Source: Cosmopolites sordidus
Taxonomy: Eukaryota > Arthropoda > Insecta > Coleoptera > Curculionidae
Direction: 5' to 3'
Assembly: GCA_031761425.1 (NCBI GenBank)
Contig: JARFXV010000168.1
Span: 515,001 to 579,000 of the forward strand
Length of the DNA: 64,000 nt
Shown piece by piece: positions 1-29,700 of this stretch (within the stretch, counting starts at the first letter, position 1; each line of letters begins with the position of its first letter). The notes under the pieces were generated by a model that was given only the letters and a program-made list of their open reading frames with translations, searched no databases and had not been told where the DNA came from. The position numbers were made by a program, and so were the translations under genes.

Positions 1-77
1 TTTATATTTTGACATGTTGGTGTTCTATACTATTTCATTGTTTATTAAATAATAAAAGGAAAAAAATAATTTTAGAG

Positions 78-118
78 TCTCCTGATGAAGTCATCAAAAC
101 AATGACGAAATATTGAGA
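78..118 (+). ncRNA. Hammerhead-like motif, PLE end remnant
   Basis: The parts run in type I hammerhead order: TCTC (78-81), core CTGATGA (82-88), a hairpin GTCAT/ATGAC (90-94 with 102-106), GAAA (107-110), then TATT and GAGA (115-118), which pairs with the opening TCTC. Stem III is only two bases wide between A110 and T113, so activity as a monomer is doubtful. Hammerheads are known in Penelope-like elements. The following 100 bp to the (TA)n tract is probably the rest of the element end; no protein-coding part is attached. Confidence 0.55.
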
Positions 119-212
119 CGATTAAACACTTGTTTTACTGCTGACCGCAAGCCCGAAAACAACCAATTTCCCCAAGAAAAAAACTATAAATTGCACGGTC
201 GAGAAACATATC

Positions 213-215
<3 letters not shown>

Positions 216-297
<82 letters not shown>
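216..297. repeat. (TA)n microsatellite
   Basis: About 80 bp of uninterrupted TA dinucleotides follow the PLE end remnant. ORFs of alternating Tyr-Ile across it are translation artefacts. Confidence 0.95.
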
Positions 298-299
<2 letters not shown>

Positions 300-441
300 C
301 ATACTACAATAAAATATTCAATGTTGAATTTATATTAACAAGAAATAACATTTTTGTGAATTTTTTGAAAATACGGTCTATATAAAAAGTATGTAAAATA
401 TTAATACATTTTCATCTTTAAAATGGCAACATTAGGAATAC

Positions 442-444
<3 letters not shown>

Positions 445-529
<85 letters not shown>
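445..529. repeat. (TA)n microsatellite
   Basis: About 85 bp of pure TA repeat, 150 bp after the first tract, with no recognisable element between them. Confidence 0.95.
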
Positions 530-530
<1 letters not shown>

Positions 531-980
531 CATTTTATTTCGTATACTCCAGATTTGTCATAAAATTTTGCTTCTTCTTTGTTATTATTTAGCATCGATG
601 CAAAATTATTTTTATTAACAGAGGTTTTTAATGTTTCTTAATAAAATAATTAATGTTTCATTTTTTAAAATGATTTGTGCCTCTGGAACCTAATTTATGA
701 ATATAGCATGCCATTTTTTAGAAACTTTTTCGGGTGTTGCTGCATAAAAATTTTTGATGTTTTTCTTAACCTTCTTTTTTTTCTTAACCTTGTTTTTCTT
801 TATAGCTGTATTTTTTCAGTGGAATTGTTATTCCTAGAATTCCTAAAATCCTAGGATTCCTAGAGTCCTGGAAGTCTACGGGTCATGCCATGAAAAGCTA
901 ACATTTTTACATTCCATGACTGATTTGAACTTGCGTGAATAGTTGTAATAGATAGATATCTTTATAATATGGCCTCACGG
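530..980. other. Unassigned AT-rich spacer
   Basis: No coding or repeat structure is recognised. A short run with repeated TCCTAGAAT/CCTAGGAT words lies near 833-870. Confidence 0.5.
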
Positions 981-2139
<1,159 letters not shown>

Positions 2140-2258
2140 GATAGGCAAAAAAAACATAAATAATAAAAGCGGGCTTTGCCGAACATTGTATAGAACATAG
2201 TTGCAATAAAAGCAGGCTGTTAAATTATTTGTAAATTCTCGAAATTAAAAAGGCCATA

Positions 2259-2543
2259 TTGGATGGTAAAAACCTAATAAACACCCAGCTAGACTTAGGA
2301 GATACCCCAATTATTGAAAGTGTCAACGAGACAATAAAACCAACCTCCATTAATAGTACTTTGGTCGTGAGGGCGAAACATGTCAGAGAATATTTTGAAT
2401 ATATTGTGAAACAAATACCAAGTGTTTTAATTATTATCATTGTTAATATGTTTCTCCAAGTATCAACCGCGCAATCATCGAAACAACAATTACCGTTTCA
2501 CCTATGCGCGGAAAACAGTAGAACCAAAGCCCCGGGTACGGAG
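2259..2543 (+). other. Candidate 5' exon of the LRR gene (signal peptide)
   Basis: An open frame ends in a hydrophobic run (VLIIIIVNMF) followed by VSTAQ, which resembles a signal peptide and cleavage site, then a cysteine-containing stretch. A GT after GAG at 2543 is in phase 0, the phase needed to join the LRR exon at 2632. The donor (gtcctt) is weak, and a 60-residue lead before the hydrophobic run is unusual unless translation starts at Met 2448 or in another exon. Inference only; a spliced read would settle it. Confidence 0.3.
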
Positions 2544-2631
2544 GTCCTTGATATTTTTTTATCGATTTGAACGAACGTATGGAACAAAACCAGTTCAACT
2601 TTTATTTATTACAGTTTTTGATTTGTTTTAG

Positions 2632-4338
2632 ATCACTTGTTCTTCAACTTATTCTATCAGGCTTTTACGGACACAATTTCCATCAAATACAATTAACTCT
2701 GGATGGTTAAGTGGTATAACAATAACGCCAAACGAGCTCCAAATTTCCATGACGGATCTTAAAGAATTGGGTGATGAAGCATTTACTGGAATTCCATTTA
2801 ATACCACTTCAATTAATCTGATCTTTAAGGATACGAAAATAAAACAGCTGAGAAAAAAATCTTTTGATGGAAGCTTATTAGCCTCGCTCACTTTTGATAT
2901 GTTTGCGTTGGGTACAGGAGTAACCATCGAAGAAGATCTACTGAGTTCGACAGATCATTTGCTCAAGTATATTTCTTTTACCTACTCACTGACTGATGTA
3001 AATGCTTTAAAAAATCTTATAGGGAAAAGTTCATACTTCCCTCAATTAGAAGCTCTCTATTTCCAATATAATAGTTTGGTATATTTAGATGGATATTTGT
3101 TTGCCAATACACCAAATCTGGTTGCTTTATACTTGTCATTTTCTGGTCTACGAGATATTGATATATCTGCTTTTGAAGATTTGGATCATCTACAGCTGCT
3201 TGATATTAGCAGCAATAATTTAAACACTTTAACTGAGGGAGTTTTCGATCCCTTACCGACTTCAGTCAGGGTGAATGGATTAAGTAATCCTTGGCGGTGC
3301 GATTGTGATCTAATCTGGTACCAAAAGTTTTTAAAAAATCGTGTTATTGAATACTGGCCACAGTGTAAAGAAGAAGATAGTTGGGAGAACATGCAGACTT
3401 TTGAATTTTGTCCTGAATATTTAAATACTACCTCATCAACTGAGTCTACACTGCCTTCTACCACAACGACATCAACAACATCATCTCAAATATTACCTGA
3501 TAACAGTGGATACCTTCTCCGAACTATTTATTGTAGAAATTCCTCCAATCCGTCGAGACGCATGGATGATCCATGTGTCAATCCGAAGACAAATTTGCAA
3601 AAGACAGTTCTAAAAAGTAGAAATATTAAGTACACTATTTCCAACGTAGATGATAATCCAACTTATAGTGTTAACCTAACAGGTAATTTGAAATCAAGTG
3701 ATCGTCTAATCTGGATTAACGTAAAAAACGATGGAGATTACGGTTGTGTTTACAACATCAACAGTCCAGTTGAAATGCAACTATCCTTTGGTAGTACATA
3801 TACAGTTTGCCTTGCCTCTGGTGAAAAAGAAGAAGAATCTTCCATGGTGACTGAAGATTGTACTGCTTTTTCCACTCCTACTGAATGGTCAGAGCAAACA
3901 TGGCTCTCCAACAAACAAAAATTTTTAGTTGTTTTAGTTACTAGTGCCTCGTTTTTTGCAGCTATACTAGTCAGTATCATTGTAACTTATTGTGCCATTA
4001 AAAATATTCCAAAATTAGTTCATAAGAAGAAAAGAAAGGACGGACCTAGAACCTGGATATCAGTAAATACTTTGCCCAGACCTCTGGAGCCTACTGAAGT
4101 TAATCGTTATTGTGATCGGAAACCTAGTGATCAGTCTCTTATAACCAACGTAGATGGATACTTAACGCCGACATTAAAAAATGGAAAGTATTCTGCTCAA
4201 TTGTATAATAGAAATTATGAAGATATGGAGTACGTGAGAAAAGCCCTGGCGAACAAGTATAATAGAATCTATGAAGCTCCCCCATTACCCCCTAATCATC
4301 CATCAGAACTAAAAAAGTCCAAAATACACACAATATAA
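2632..4338 (+). CDS. Leucine-rich repeat type I membrane protein, main exon
   Basis: An acceptor (tttgttttag) ends at 2631 and the frame stays open to TAA at 4336-4338; the first internal Met is at 2749, from which there are 529 residues. LRR units follow (LEALYFQYNSLVYLDGYLF, LQLLDISSNNLNTL), then a cysteine-rich LRR C-terminal cap, NPWRCDCDLIWYQKFL, at about residue 180 of the Met-2749 frame. A Thr/Ser-rich stalk (3420-3490), an extracellular stretch with several N-glycosylation sequons, one membrane segment (FLVVLVTSASFFAAILVSII, about residues 394-418) and a basic start of the cytoplasmic tail (HKKKRK) come next. The tail carries a proline motif, PPLPPN. This is a cell-surface adhesion or receptor layout. 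I do not recognise the orthologue. The 5' exon is uncertain. A possible AATAAA is at 4500. Confidence 0.85.
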   Translation: MTCSSTYSIRLLRTQFPSNTINSGWLSGITITPNELQISMTDLKELGDEAFTGIPFNTTSINLIFKDTKIKQLRKKSFDGSLLASLTFDMFALGTGVTIEEDLLSSTDHLLKYISFTYSLTDVNALKNLIGKSSYFPQLEALYFQYNSLVYLDGYLFANTPNLVALYLSFSGLRDIDISAFEDLDHLQLLDISSNNLNTLTEGVFDPLPTSVRVNGLSNPWRCDCDLIWYQKFLKNRVIEYWPQCKEEDSWENMQTFEFCPEYLNTTSSTESTLPSTTTTSTTSSQILPDNSGYLLRTIYCRNSSNPSRRMDDPCVNPKTNLQKTVLKSRNIKYTISNVDDNPTYSVNLTGNLKSSDRLIWINVKNDGDYGCVYNINSPVEMQLSFGSTYTVCLASGEKEEESSMVTEDCTAFSTPTEWSEQTWLSNKQKFLVVLVTSASFFAAILVSIIVTYCAIKNIPKLVHKKKRKDGPRTWISVNTLPRPLEPTEVNRYCDRKPSDQSLITNVDGYLTPTLKNGKYSAQLYNRNYEDMEYVRKALANKYNRIYEAPPLPPNHPSELKKSKIHTI

Positions 4339-5837
4339 ATTTAATTGTCTTAAAATATAAATGTTTTTAAATATACAGGTTTTTAGAACAAATTATAGTG
4401 TTTATTTCAGAGCTATAAAAATAGCACTCTATTTAAACATTTCGTATATTTTAAACTACTTTTCTTTCTGCCCTGAAGATTGCAATATTCTAATATCAAA
4501 ATAAAAAAACATACTGTACCAGGTGAATTCCTAAAAAAACTTTTTTAGGAAAACAGATTATAAGAAGTAACAGTATAGTAACATTTACAATGCTATTATA
4601 CTATTACTTCTAGCTAATTTCCCTATCTATGGGGATATCTGAAGTTATTATGATTCTAAGTCACCATCATCAGACTCTCTGACACGCAACTGAATCGGGT
4701 TATGCGAGCTTTATCTGGAACCATACAAACCACCCTTTTTTAATGGTTGCCCGTTTTGAGAAACATTATAACGCCTCAAACCAGACGCTTAGCTATTCTA
4801 AAGTCACAATTTGACAGATGTAAGGCCAATGAGACACCCGCCCGTGGCAACCGCCAACCAGCTTATATACTTCCGCTGCAATGAACACTGGGTATCACAA
4901 TGGAGAGAAGGAGACTGCACAAACTCCCACCTAATACAGGTCCCAACAAAACAAAAGTGTTCAAAAGCCCAATTAGAAAACTAGTTGCTAGGTGGCGTTG
5001 ATATCTATATCTCGTCCCCTATTCCTGTTGCGTATGGAGTTTTCTTTTGTTACTATGGTAAATGGACATTAGCTGATCTGATGAGGAGTGGATACTTTGA
5101 CACCGGTAGTGACATTTACAGATTGCTAGAATATTCTTCGTTTTTTAAATTTATTTCTTAAACCATTTTTTTGTTCTTTAGCAAAAAAAATGTTATAAAT
5201 GGAAAGATAATTGATAAGGTTTATAACAAAAATATTTAACTTTTTTTTTAATTAAAAAGTTATATCAAATTGAAAATACATTTTTGAACTTAGTAACGAG
5301 AGTTACCGAAAAAACCCGAGCGCGTTTGACGACACAATGTTTATTTTTCTTCAACATTACAGACAGCTAATACGAGAGTTTTATTTATTAATGAACTTGT
5401 TTTTGATATTATAATCAATGTATTGATACACTTATTGGAAATGTCAACTCTAATTAGTCATCGTGCCTGTTTCGTGCCAAAAAATTCAAATTGACACTTT
5501 AGCACCTCGAACTTCAGCTGAATTACACTGAACGTCATTTTTGAGAAGGTCTGTAAATAAAAATAAAAATATTCACACTAGCTATATGATCAGACATGGC
5601 TTTTATGAGTCCTGTGTTACAAATTACTGAATTAAATTAGTAATCAAAAATATTTTTTGCACTAAACTTCAAAAATTTTAACAGCGTATATACAGATAAA
5701 GCCGTTGACAGTACTTACGTGAAAACATTTTAACATTATGACGTCAGAAACACGTCAGCAAATCACGACGCTTCACTTTAATTCATTTATAATTAATCGC
5801 AAACCGGAACTGAATCCTTACCCTTATCATTATTGTG
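4339..5837. other. 3' UTR of LRR gene then unassigned intergenic DNA
   Basis: AATAAA at 4500-4505 could end the LRR transcript. From 4510 on I see no gene. A GC-richer block at 4660-5060 differs in composition from its surroundings, but no coding frame or terminal repeat is recognised. Confidence 0.4.
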
Positions 5838-6062
5838 AATGAAATTCAGGATAGAAACTGTTTCCGAAACAAGGGTAACGTTTGGGAGGTTCGCCAGAGA
5901 GAAAAATGGAAGAAGACCGAAACAGCTTGGTCTGACGAAAGGAAAAAAATGTCATAGTGAGAGAATTAAATCAGTGTGGGCGCAAAGGAAAGCTAACAAC
6001 AATAAACGCTGTATTTCGCGTGGTCCTCCAGGGTACATACGTGAATAATAATAATAATAATT
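5838..6062 (+). mobile_element. RTE-type non-LTR element, 5'-truncated 3' end
   Basis: The sequence closely matches the last 220 bp of the RTE copies that end at about 34935 and 63065, including CCAGGGTACATACGTGAATA and an (AAT)n tail. Severe 5' truncation and a short simple-repeat tail are usual for RTE insertions. No flanking duplication was identified. Confidence 0.8.
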
Positions 6063-6178
6063 AAATTAATAATTGCAGTTTATCGGATCGATTATCAATA
6101 TTACTAATAATAAAGTGTTAAAGTAAAAAAATCGAGAATTATTTTTTATTCAAAAACCCAATTATTTTTGGCGTACAG

Positions 6179-6648
6179 TACAGGGTGTGAAATCACTCAC
6201 CTGGAAATCATGCAGATTAAGCGCTTGCATTAGCAGGATTTTGTATATTGTCTTAAAATACGCTGTTGGGATAGTCGTTTTATCCCCAGTTGAACAGAGC
6301 ATCATCGGGTTCATGTTTCTACAGCTTCCTGGACACTTACCCTTCCACGTTGAACGTTCTCAGCTGATTTTGCTGATCGTTTTCTTGTCTTCTATCGTCA
6401 TTCCCAGTCCCAACCTCAAAAAATTTGGCTACCAATTGAATATATCTGACGATAAAAATTGGTCGGAATTGGTACTAAATTGAAGTTAATTGTAACATTT
6501 TGTATTCGTTTTACGTGTAAATACCGCACCATTGTCAAAACTTCTGAGTTTTTAGCTTATTCTAAGATAGAAACCCAAAAAAAAATGTTAAAAGAAAATC
6601 AAGATATTTTAATTTGAAATGGGGTACTTTCTTTGACGCCACTCTGTA
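6179..6648. mobile_element. Tc1/mariner-like non-autonomous element
   Basis: The ends read TACAGGGTGTG and, inverted, TACAGAGTGGCG, giving short terminal inverted repeats next to TA dinucleotides, like the larger Tc1-like element at 27.1 kb. The interior (470 bp) carries no transposase I can identify; its 98-codon open frame matches nothing I know. Confidence 0.5.
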
Positions 6649-6934
6649 TTATAGATTGAAATAAACTATAATATTAAAAACAAGGCATTCCATCAGCATG
6701 AAACCTATCAGCTATCCACAATTTGTTATTTAAAATTGATTTATCGAAGATCAAAATCGACTGTCGAACAGAATCATTTCAATACGCTCCTGTTCCCGAT
6801 ATAGAACAATTAAAGATGCACCGAATATTCAAAGGAATTCCTTGGATACCAAACCACGAAATAAAACTAAGAAGTCCGTCTACTTTTGCGCTTCCTCTAG
6901 AGATCCCCTCCAGGGATTAGGCCGCTAAATAGTC

Positions 6935-23563
<16,629 letters not shown>

Positions 23564-23642
23564 TCAATATATCATTAGCAGTTTTATTATAATATTTCCA
23601 TTTTTATACGTACCATGAATCCGGAGCAACATTATAGTCTTC

Positions 23643-23648
23643 AATAAA
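23643..23648 (+). promoter_or_regulatory. Polyadenylation signal of TpnC-1
   Basis: AATAAA 80 bases after the stop codon of TpnC-1; a second overlapping one starts near 23658. Confidence 0.6.
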
Positions 23649-23884
23649 CTTAGTTGTAATAAAATACATGTTTTTTTTCCTCTGCTTAGTTACTTCATCT
23701 CCATTACAACTTATTTTAAACCGAGATCCCTGTTACAAAAAAAAATACAATGATCAAAAAGTAACGTGACTTTCTAAATAAAACATATAATATTTAATTA
23801 TTCATTGAAAGTTATGTTGTGTGTTTTATGTTCTAACTCTCTGTCAGTGCAATATACTTACCCTAATCGTGAACTTATTATGTA

Positions 23885-25756
23885 GTAATCCCTCGTTAAC
23901 CGAGGTTTTGTCTTGCGAAATCGCCTAGTAAATGTAGTAGCGGTGTGTGTTTTCGTCGCAATCTCGTGCCAACGGCCACTCTATTTTTTCAGGAATTGTT
24001 TTATTGCCTTTTTCGCTTGACGCACGGCCGTTGATTACGCATTTACATAGTTTGTATGTATCATTATTCGAACAAAGTTGATGATTAGGGAAAATCTTGT
24101 CATTTTTTTGAGTTTAATTACATAGTTATATGTACATGTCCTAATTTTAAAATCTAATAGCCTCCACAAGACAAAATTTTCTAAAAAGGAAGCAAAATGT
24201 AATAATTTTTGATACAAAAATTCAATTGTTAGACTGTCTTGCTGCAGATGAAACGTATGCGAGTGCCACGAAAAAGTTTAAAGTGAATGAATCCACAATA
24301 AGAATAATAAAAAGAGTGAGCAATCCATTCGAGCCAGAGTTTTTTGCAGTACTAGTACCAACAATAAAGTTAGTATTTTTCGCGACCTTTGACGATGGAA
24401 AAGGTGGAATTTGAAGGGAAAAGGGTCCCTCTTAGTAGCCGAATTATCCAAGAAAAAACTAGGCCTCTTTTCGAGATTCTAAATTCAGATGAGGAAACTC
24501 TAAGCTTCCAAGCCGATAAGGGTTGGTTTAAAAATTTTAAAAATCGTTTTTGCTACACAATGTAAAAATTACTGGGGATTCGACTTCTCTCTTCGATCAC
24601 GAGACGGCTAATAGGTATCCGATTGAATTCAAACAATTGATCGAAAACAAAGAGTTATCAACCAGATCATGTATTTAACACCGATAAGACAGGTTTATTT
24701 TGGAAGAGGATGCCTACTCGAGCATTTGTATCTCAAATTAAAAGATCCGCGCTAAGATTTAAAGCTGCAAAGGATGGGGTTACTCTTCTCTTTTGCTTTA
24801 ATGCGTCTTGTAACAAGGCATACTGCTCATATACAAGCCTATATACGAGGTTTCTGAACTGCTTCGTACACTGTGTTAGGCAATATTTGATCTCAAAATA
24901 GTTACCATTCAAAGTTTTATTTCTTATTGATAATGCTCCCGGTCATTCTGAATGTCCAAAGTTTGCGGCTCCAAGCACAGAAGTTTATTTCCTACGTCCT
25001 AACACTACATCACTGATACAATCATTAGACCAGGGAATAATATTAGCATTTAAAAGATATTATATCAAGCAAACTTTCAGTTATGTATTGAATAGCATGG
25101 AATAAAGTCCTGTTCTCACTCTTACTTATAGTTGGAAAGCTTTTAATAATGCCCATTGTATAACATTTATCAAATAAGCAGTTGATGAGTTGTTCATCAA
25201 CATTGAATTTTTGTTGGAAAAAGTTATGGCCAGAGATTGTATTGTTGAAAGAATATTACACCAAATTCGTGGCGATGGTTTCGATGAGTTGCAACTAAGT
25301 GGCATTGAAGAAAATATAACATACTATAACGAACTATCAGAAACAGAACGGTTTGAAATTCTGGAAAATACATAGAGACGATGAAATCGCCGACGAAGTA
25401 ACGACTACTAAGATGTCTACTACCCCCTAACGTTAAATAGTTTAGAAAAAAATGTATTAACCTCACAACACTTATAAGATCTCTAAGATAAAGACCCTTC
25501 AATAGAAAGAAGCCGTAAAGTTTTCAAATTGTTTGAATGGGTCACTACAACCTTATAGAGAGATCCAAAAGAAACTCACAAAAATAATTAAAACAGCCAA
25601 CAATTTTGCATTATTTTCGAAACAATGTTTTACGTTTATAACAAATTTAATACGTATCTACATATTTATAACATAGAATTCAAACATGTGTATGTGTCTG
25701 TCAACCGCGGTCTTTCACCTCCGGAACGGAACCCCCGCTGTTGATGAGGGATTACC
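23885..25756 (+). mobile_element. pogo/Tigger-like DNA transposon, about 1.87 kb, decayed
   Basis: Inverted ends GTAATCCCTCGTTAACCGAGG-like (left, 23885) and GTAATCCCTCATCAACAGCG (right, inverted, ending 25755) are of Tigger type. The plus strand encodes a broken transposase: AADETYASATKKFKVNESTI (helix-turn-helix), KGWFKNFKNRF, FNTDKTGLFWKRMPTRAF (first catalytic Asp region), FLIDNAPGHSECP (second Asp) and NTTSLIQSLDQGIILAFKRY (third). Several stops and a frameshift. Lies between the two troponin C genes. Confidence 0.85.
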
Positions 25757-26620
25757 GTATTAGAAATCTGATATTTCATGAAAAACTGCCGCTTTCAATG
25801 GACTCCAAATTGCATCCACGAAGATTTTTCAACGGGGGAACAGAATATAAGTCGCACTCTGCTATTCGTTATTTGATTTTTAAGGAAAAAATTACTTTAT
25901 GGGTGTTCTTTTTTCAAAATTGATTGAATGGATCCAAATGATATTTCAGTCACGTTTACAATATCTCGAATATCTAATTGGCTATAACCCAGTTCAAGAT
26001 CCGTGATTTCGATCATGCTTTCTTCATTGGAAGTGCTTCATTATTTCTGGTTTTAGCGAACTTCTTGCTATGATCCTTAGCACCCCGAGGATAAATAAAT
26101 TAAATAAATTTATCAGAGCATGTGATTTTTACACAAATAAACTGAAACAATTTATTCGTTACATCGTATACCAAATTTTCTAAAATGTTCTCTTTTTAAA
26201 AATCAAGGTTCCCTGTTTTCAGTGGTGGCTCGTGAGGGAAGGCGTTGGGCGCCCTTCCGGTATTTATCATAGTAAACAATTTTTCAGAGCAAAACAATAT
26301 ATTTTACCTCCGGTATAGGGTTTCAATAGCACGAAAAATAAAAAGGAGAAAGGAGAAAGCAAACAAAATGTTCAGCAGCACTATTTTCTTCTAAGCCCTC
26401 TCACTTTAAAAACCCACAAGCTGCCACTACCTCTTCTCAATTTGCATTAAAGGAAAGCTAAAGGAAGTTAAAGGAAAAATTATTGAAAACATTGTTGTTG
26501 AAAGACCTTGTGCTGTATTAAGAACAATAATTATACATGGTATTTGAAATTGGCAAAAAGTATATCGTTTTGATGATGTGATTTGGAAATGTCTTAGTGT
26601 TGATTGATATGAAACGTGTT
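25757..26620. other. Intergenic DNA between the Tigger element and TpnC-2
   Basis: No gene recognised. Probably the upstream region of TpnC-2. Confidence 0.5.
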
Positions 26621-26657
26621 TATATATAAACCGATGATAAAATGGCAGATGATCAGT
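26621..26657 (+). promoter_or_regulatory. Core promoter of TpnC-2 (TATA and initiator)
   Basis: TATATATAAA at 26621-26630 lies about 32 bases before the A of TCAGT (26653-26657), the arthropod initiator consensus, and 55 bases further on is the ATG of TpnC-2. Spacing and both motifs are right for a TATA/Inr promoter, as expected for a strongly expressed muscle gene. Start-site data would confirm. Confidence 0.6.
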
Positions 26658-26709
26658 GTAGTTGTTTATTTGATTCAGATATACTCTCGTTGATATTTCC
26701 TTTAAAGAT

Positions 26710-29700
26710 ATGGCTGATGAGGTAAATTTTCATTTAATAGATAGAATATAAAACCATTTCTAAATATAAGTTCTATTGCAGGAAAAAAAACCAAAAAAAG
26801 TAAGTATTAATAGTTAACTATAATAAATTGTCCTACCACTTAAACAATTTATACAGCCGCTTTCCATTTTGGCAAAATATAGAGTGACCTATGTGTAAAC
26901 GATGCACATAAAAATATCTGTAGGGATCATTTGTATGGTCAGTTGGATTTCATCAAAGGTTTGCAAAGCTTGTTTATTATTAGACACCGTAAGGTGTTGT
27001 TAATATTTCGATTTTATTTCATCATCTTTATTATTCAAGAGAATGGTAAGTACATAGATTACAAAAACAGACAGGTAAAATTTTCACAAAGTACAGGGTG
27101 ACGTGAAAGCCGGAATTCCATTTGATATTTATAAAGAGATAAGAAAACTAAAGTAAAAATATATTACCAAACTTGCAAATCATAGAACAGTTGCTGGAGC
27201 TTGTAATAAATTCCTTTAGGAAAATAAAGCCTGTTAAATGGTGGTCATTTTTGCGCTTTCAATTGATGTTCTTTTTACATCTTCTACCATCTCAGTGTTT
27301 CTTTTCATAATTCCTTTTTTTCTCGATGAATATGAAATGAGCTGATCTAAAGTTTCACGCTTATTATTGTAAATTCCCAGTTTAAGGTAAGTTCAAAAGA
27401 AAAAAGTTAGGAGCGGTAGATCTTGAGAGCTGTTTCAAATCTCCAATTTTTTTGAATTTGTCGATTTTGAAAATGTTCCTTCCAAAGCGCTATTGTAGTT
27501 GTTTCGATATGGACTACCGCAGCATCCTGTTGAAATCAATAATCTTCAGTGTCTTCTAACTGAGACAAATAAAAGTTTTTAAACATATACCCTATAATTC
27601 TCGGCATTTACAGTTTCTTCTCTTCTTTCTTCATTTTCAAAAAGAATAATTTTTTGTGTGGAAGTGTATACCAAAACGATAATGTGAATTTTGTTCATTA
27701 ACAAACTCATTTAGGTGTATCTGTCAGATTTCGGAAGGCAGGACTGAGTTTTAATCGTAGCTAGAGATCATCAAGATTAAGCTTTGGCACTAGCTGGATT
27801 TCGGGGCCGTTGTTTTATTCCCAATTGAGGAAAGCGTCGAATGTTTGCCGTGCCTTTTCCATTACACGCTGGATTAGGCCTATTCGTGAACTCTCTTGTT
27901 TTTGAGCATCACTTTTTTGTATTATGTGATTGAAAAGTTAATCTTTAGCATAAAATATCTCTCGAAATTGAGGTCGAGTTCAAATAATACTCCTTCCATT
28001 AAAGTAAACTGTAATCATTTATAGTTATTCTGTATCTCCTGAGTTTTGGCTTATACCGATATCAAAAACCAAAAAGAAATTATTAATAATAAAATTAGAT
28101 AGTTCAATTTAAAATAGGGAAGTTTTTTTTGCCCCACTCTGTATACTCGTTCGTCTTTTTTTTAAGTAAGAATCTGAAACAAACTTGAAAAACAAATCAG
28201 TGAACGGCAATTTGGGTTCAGGAACGGGGTAATTCCTTTAGGAAAATAAAGTCTGTTAAATGGTGGTAATTTTTGCGCTTACAATTGATGCTCTTTTTAT
28301 ATCTTCTAGCACCTCAGTGTTTCTTTGCATAATTCCTTTCTTTCTCGATGAATATGAAAAGAGCTGATCTAAAGTTTCACGCTTATTATTGTAAATTCCC
28401 AGTTTAAGGTAAGTTCAAAAGAAAAAAGTTAGGAGCGGTAGATCTTGAGAGCTATTTCAAATCTCCAATTTTTTTGAATTTGTCGATTTTGAAAATGTTC
28501 CTTCCAAAGCGCTATTGTAGTTGTTTCGATATGTACTACCGCAGCATCCTGTTGAAATCAATAATCTTCAGTGTCTTCTAACTGAGGCAAATAAAAGTTT
28601 TTAAACATATACCCTATAATTCTCGGCATTTACGGTTTCTTCTCTTCTTTCTTCATTTTCAAAAAGAATAATGTGAATTTTGTTCATTAATAAACTCATT
28701 TAGGTGTATCTATAAGATTTCAAAAGACAGGACTGAGTTTTAATCGTAAGTAAAGGTCATGAAGATTAAGCTCTGGCACTAACTGGAGTTCATATGGATG
28801 CATATAGAGATCTTGGTTGAAAATATACTGTAGGGGCCGTTGTTTTATTCCCAATTGAGGAAGACGTCGAATGTTTGCCGTGCCTTTTCCATTACACGCT
28901 GGATCAGGTTATTCGTGAACTCTCTTCTTTTTGGGCATCACTTTTTTGTATTATGTGATTGAAAAGTTAATCTTTAGCATAAAGTATCTCTCGAAATTGA
29001 GGTCGAGTTCAAATAATACTCTTTCCATTAAAGTAAACTGTAATCATTTATAGTTATTCTGTATCTCCTGAGTTTTGGCTTATACCGATATCAAAAACCA
29101 AACACAAATTATTAATAATAAAATTAGATCGTTCAATTTAAAATAGGGAAGTTTTTTTTTGGCAATTGGAAGGCAATTTGGAAGGCAATTTGGATGGGCC
29201 TTGATTTCGAGAAATTGTGTATATTTTATGTATTACAAAACGGAAGAATATAGTGAAGATCAAAACAATCGATGAAAGTAACAGAAACATAATATGGTAA
29301 CTTATACTTTCTGTGCTATTATGTTAACTTATATAATAATACAAAAAATATACATTATTAGTTGATTTGTCCGTTACTTTTTGATAATTAATTTTTTAAA
29401 AAAGGAATAAAATCAAAAAACTCAAACACTACTTTAAAACTGTTTTTTTAAGTTTTAAAGTAGTGTTTGAGAATGTAAAGTCGTTTTACGGAACTATAGC
29501 CACTCAAATTTTGTTTTTACAAATGAAAGTGATAGATAACAAATAATTATTCGAAAATTATTCTCTAATATTATCTAAAGTAACAAAATTACACTTAAAA
29601 ATGTATTTTTTTTTCAGTCTGAAAAAGTGGTAAGTACATAATAAGAATAAATAAAAACCAAATATTTCATCTAACGTCTTTAGGAAGTTGTGGTAGATTA

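Noticed and set aside
216..297. Long ORFs of alternating Tyr-Ile over (TA)n tracts (also at 445, 1993, 16146, 18437, 50664, 52524).
   Set aside because: Any reading of pure TA repeat is open in all frames; no coding signal.
4655..4685. CTGATGA on the minus strand near 4667, and another at about 5083 on the plus strand.
   Set aside because: No GAAA or pairing stems within reach.
6187..6483. 98-codon ORF.
   Set aside because: Inside a short TIR-bounded element, composition like noncoding DNA, no recognised homology.
6723..6920. 65-codon ORF just upstream of TpnC-1.
   Set aside because: No recognisable motif; more likely upstream or 5' UTR sequence of TpnC-1.
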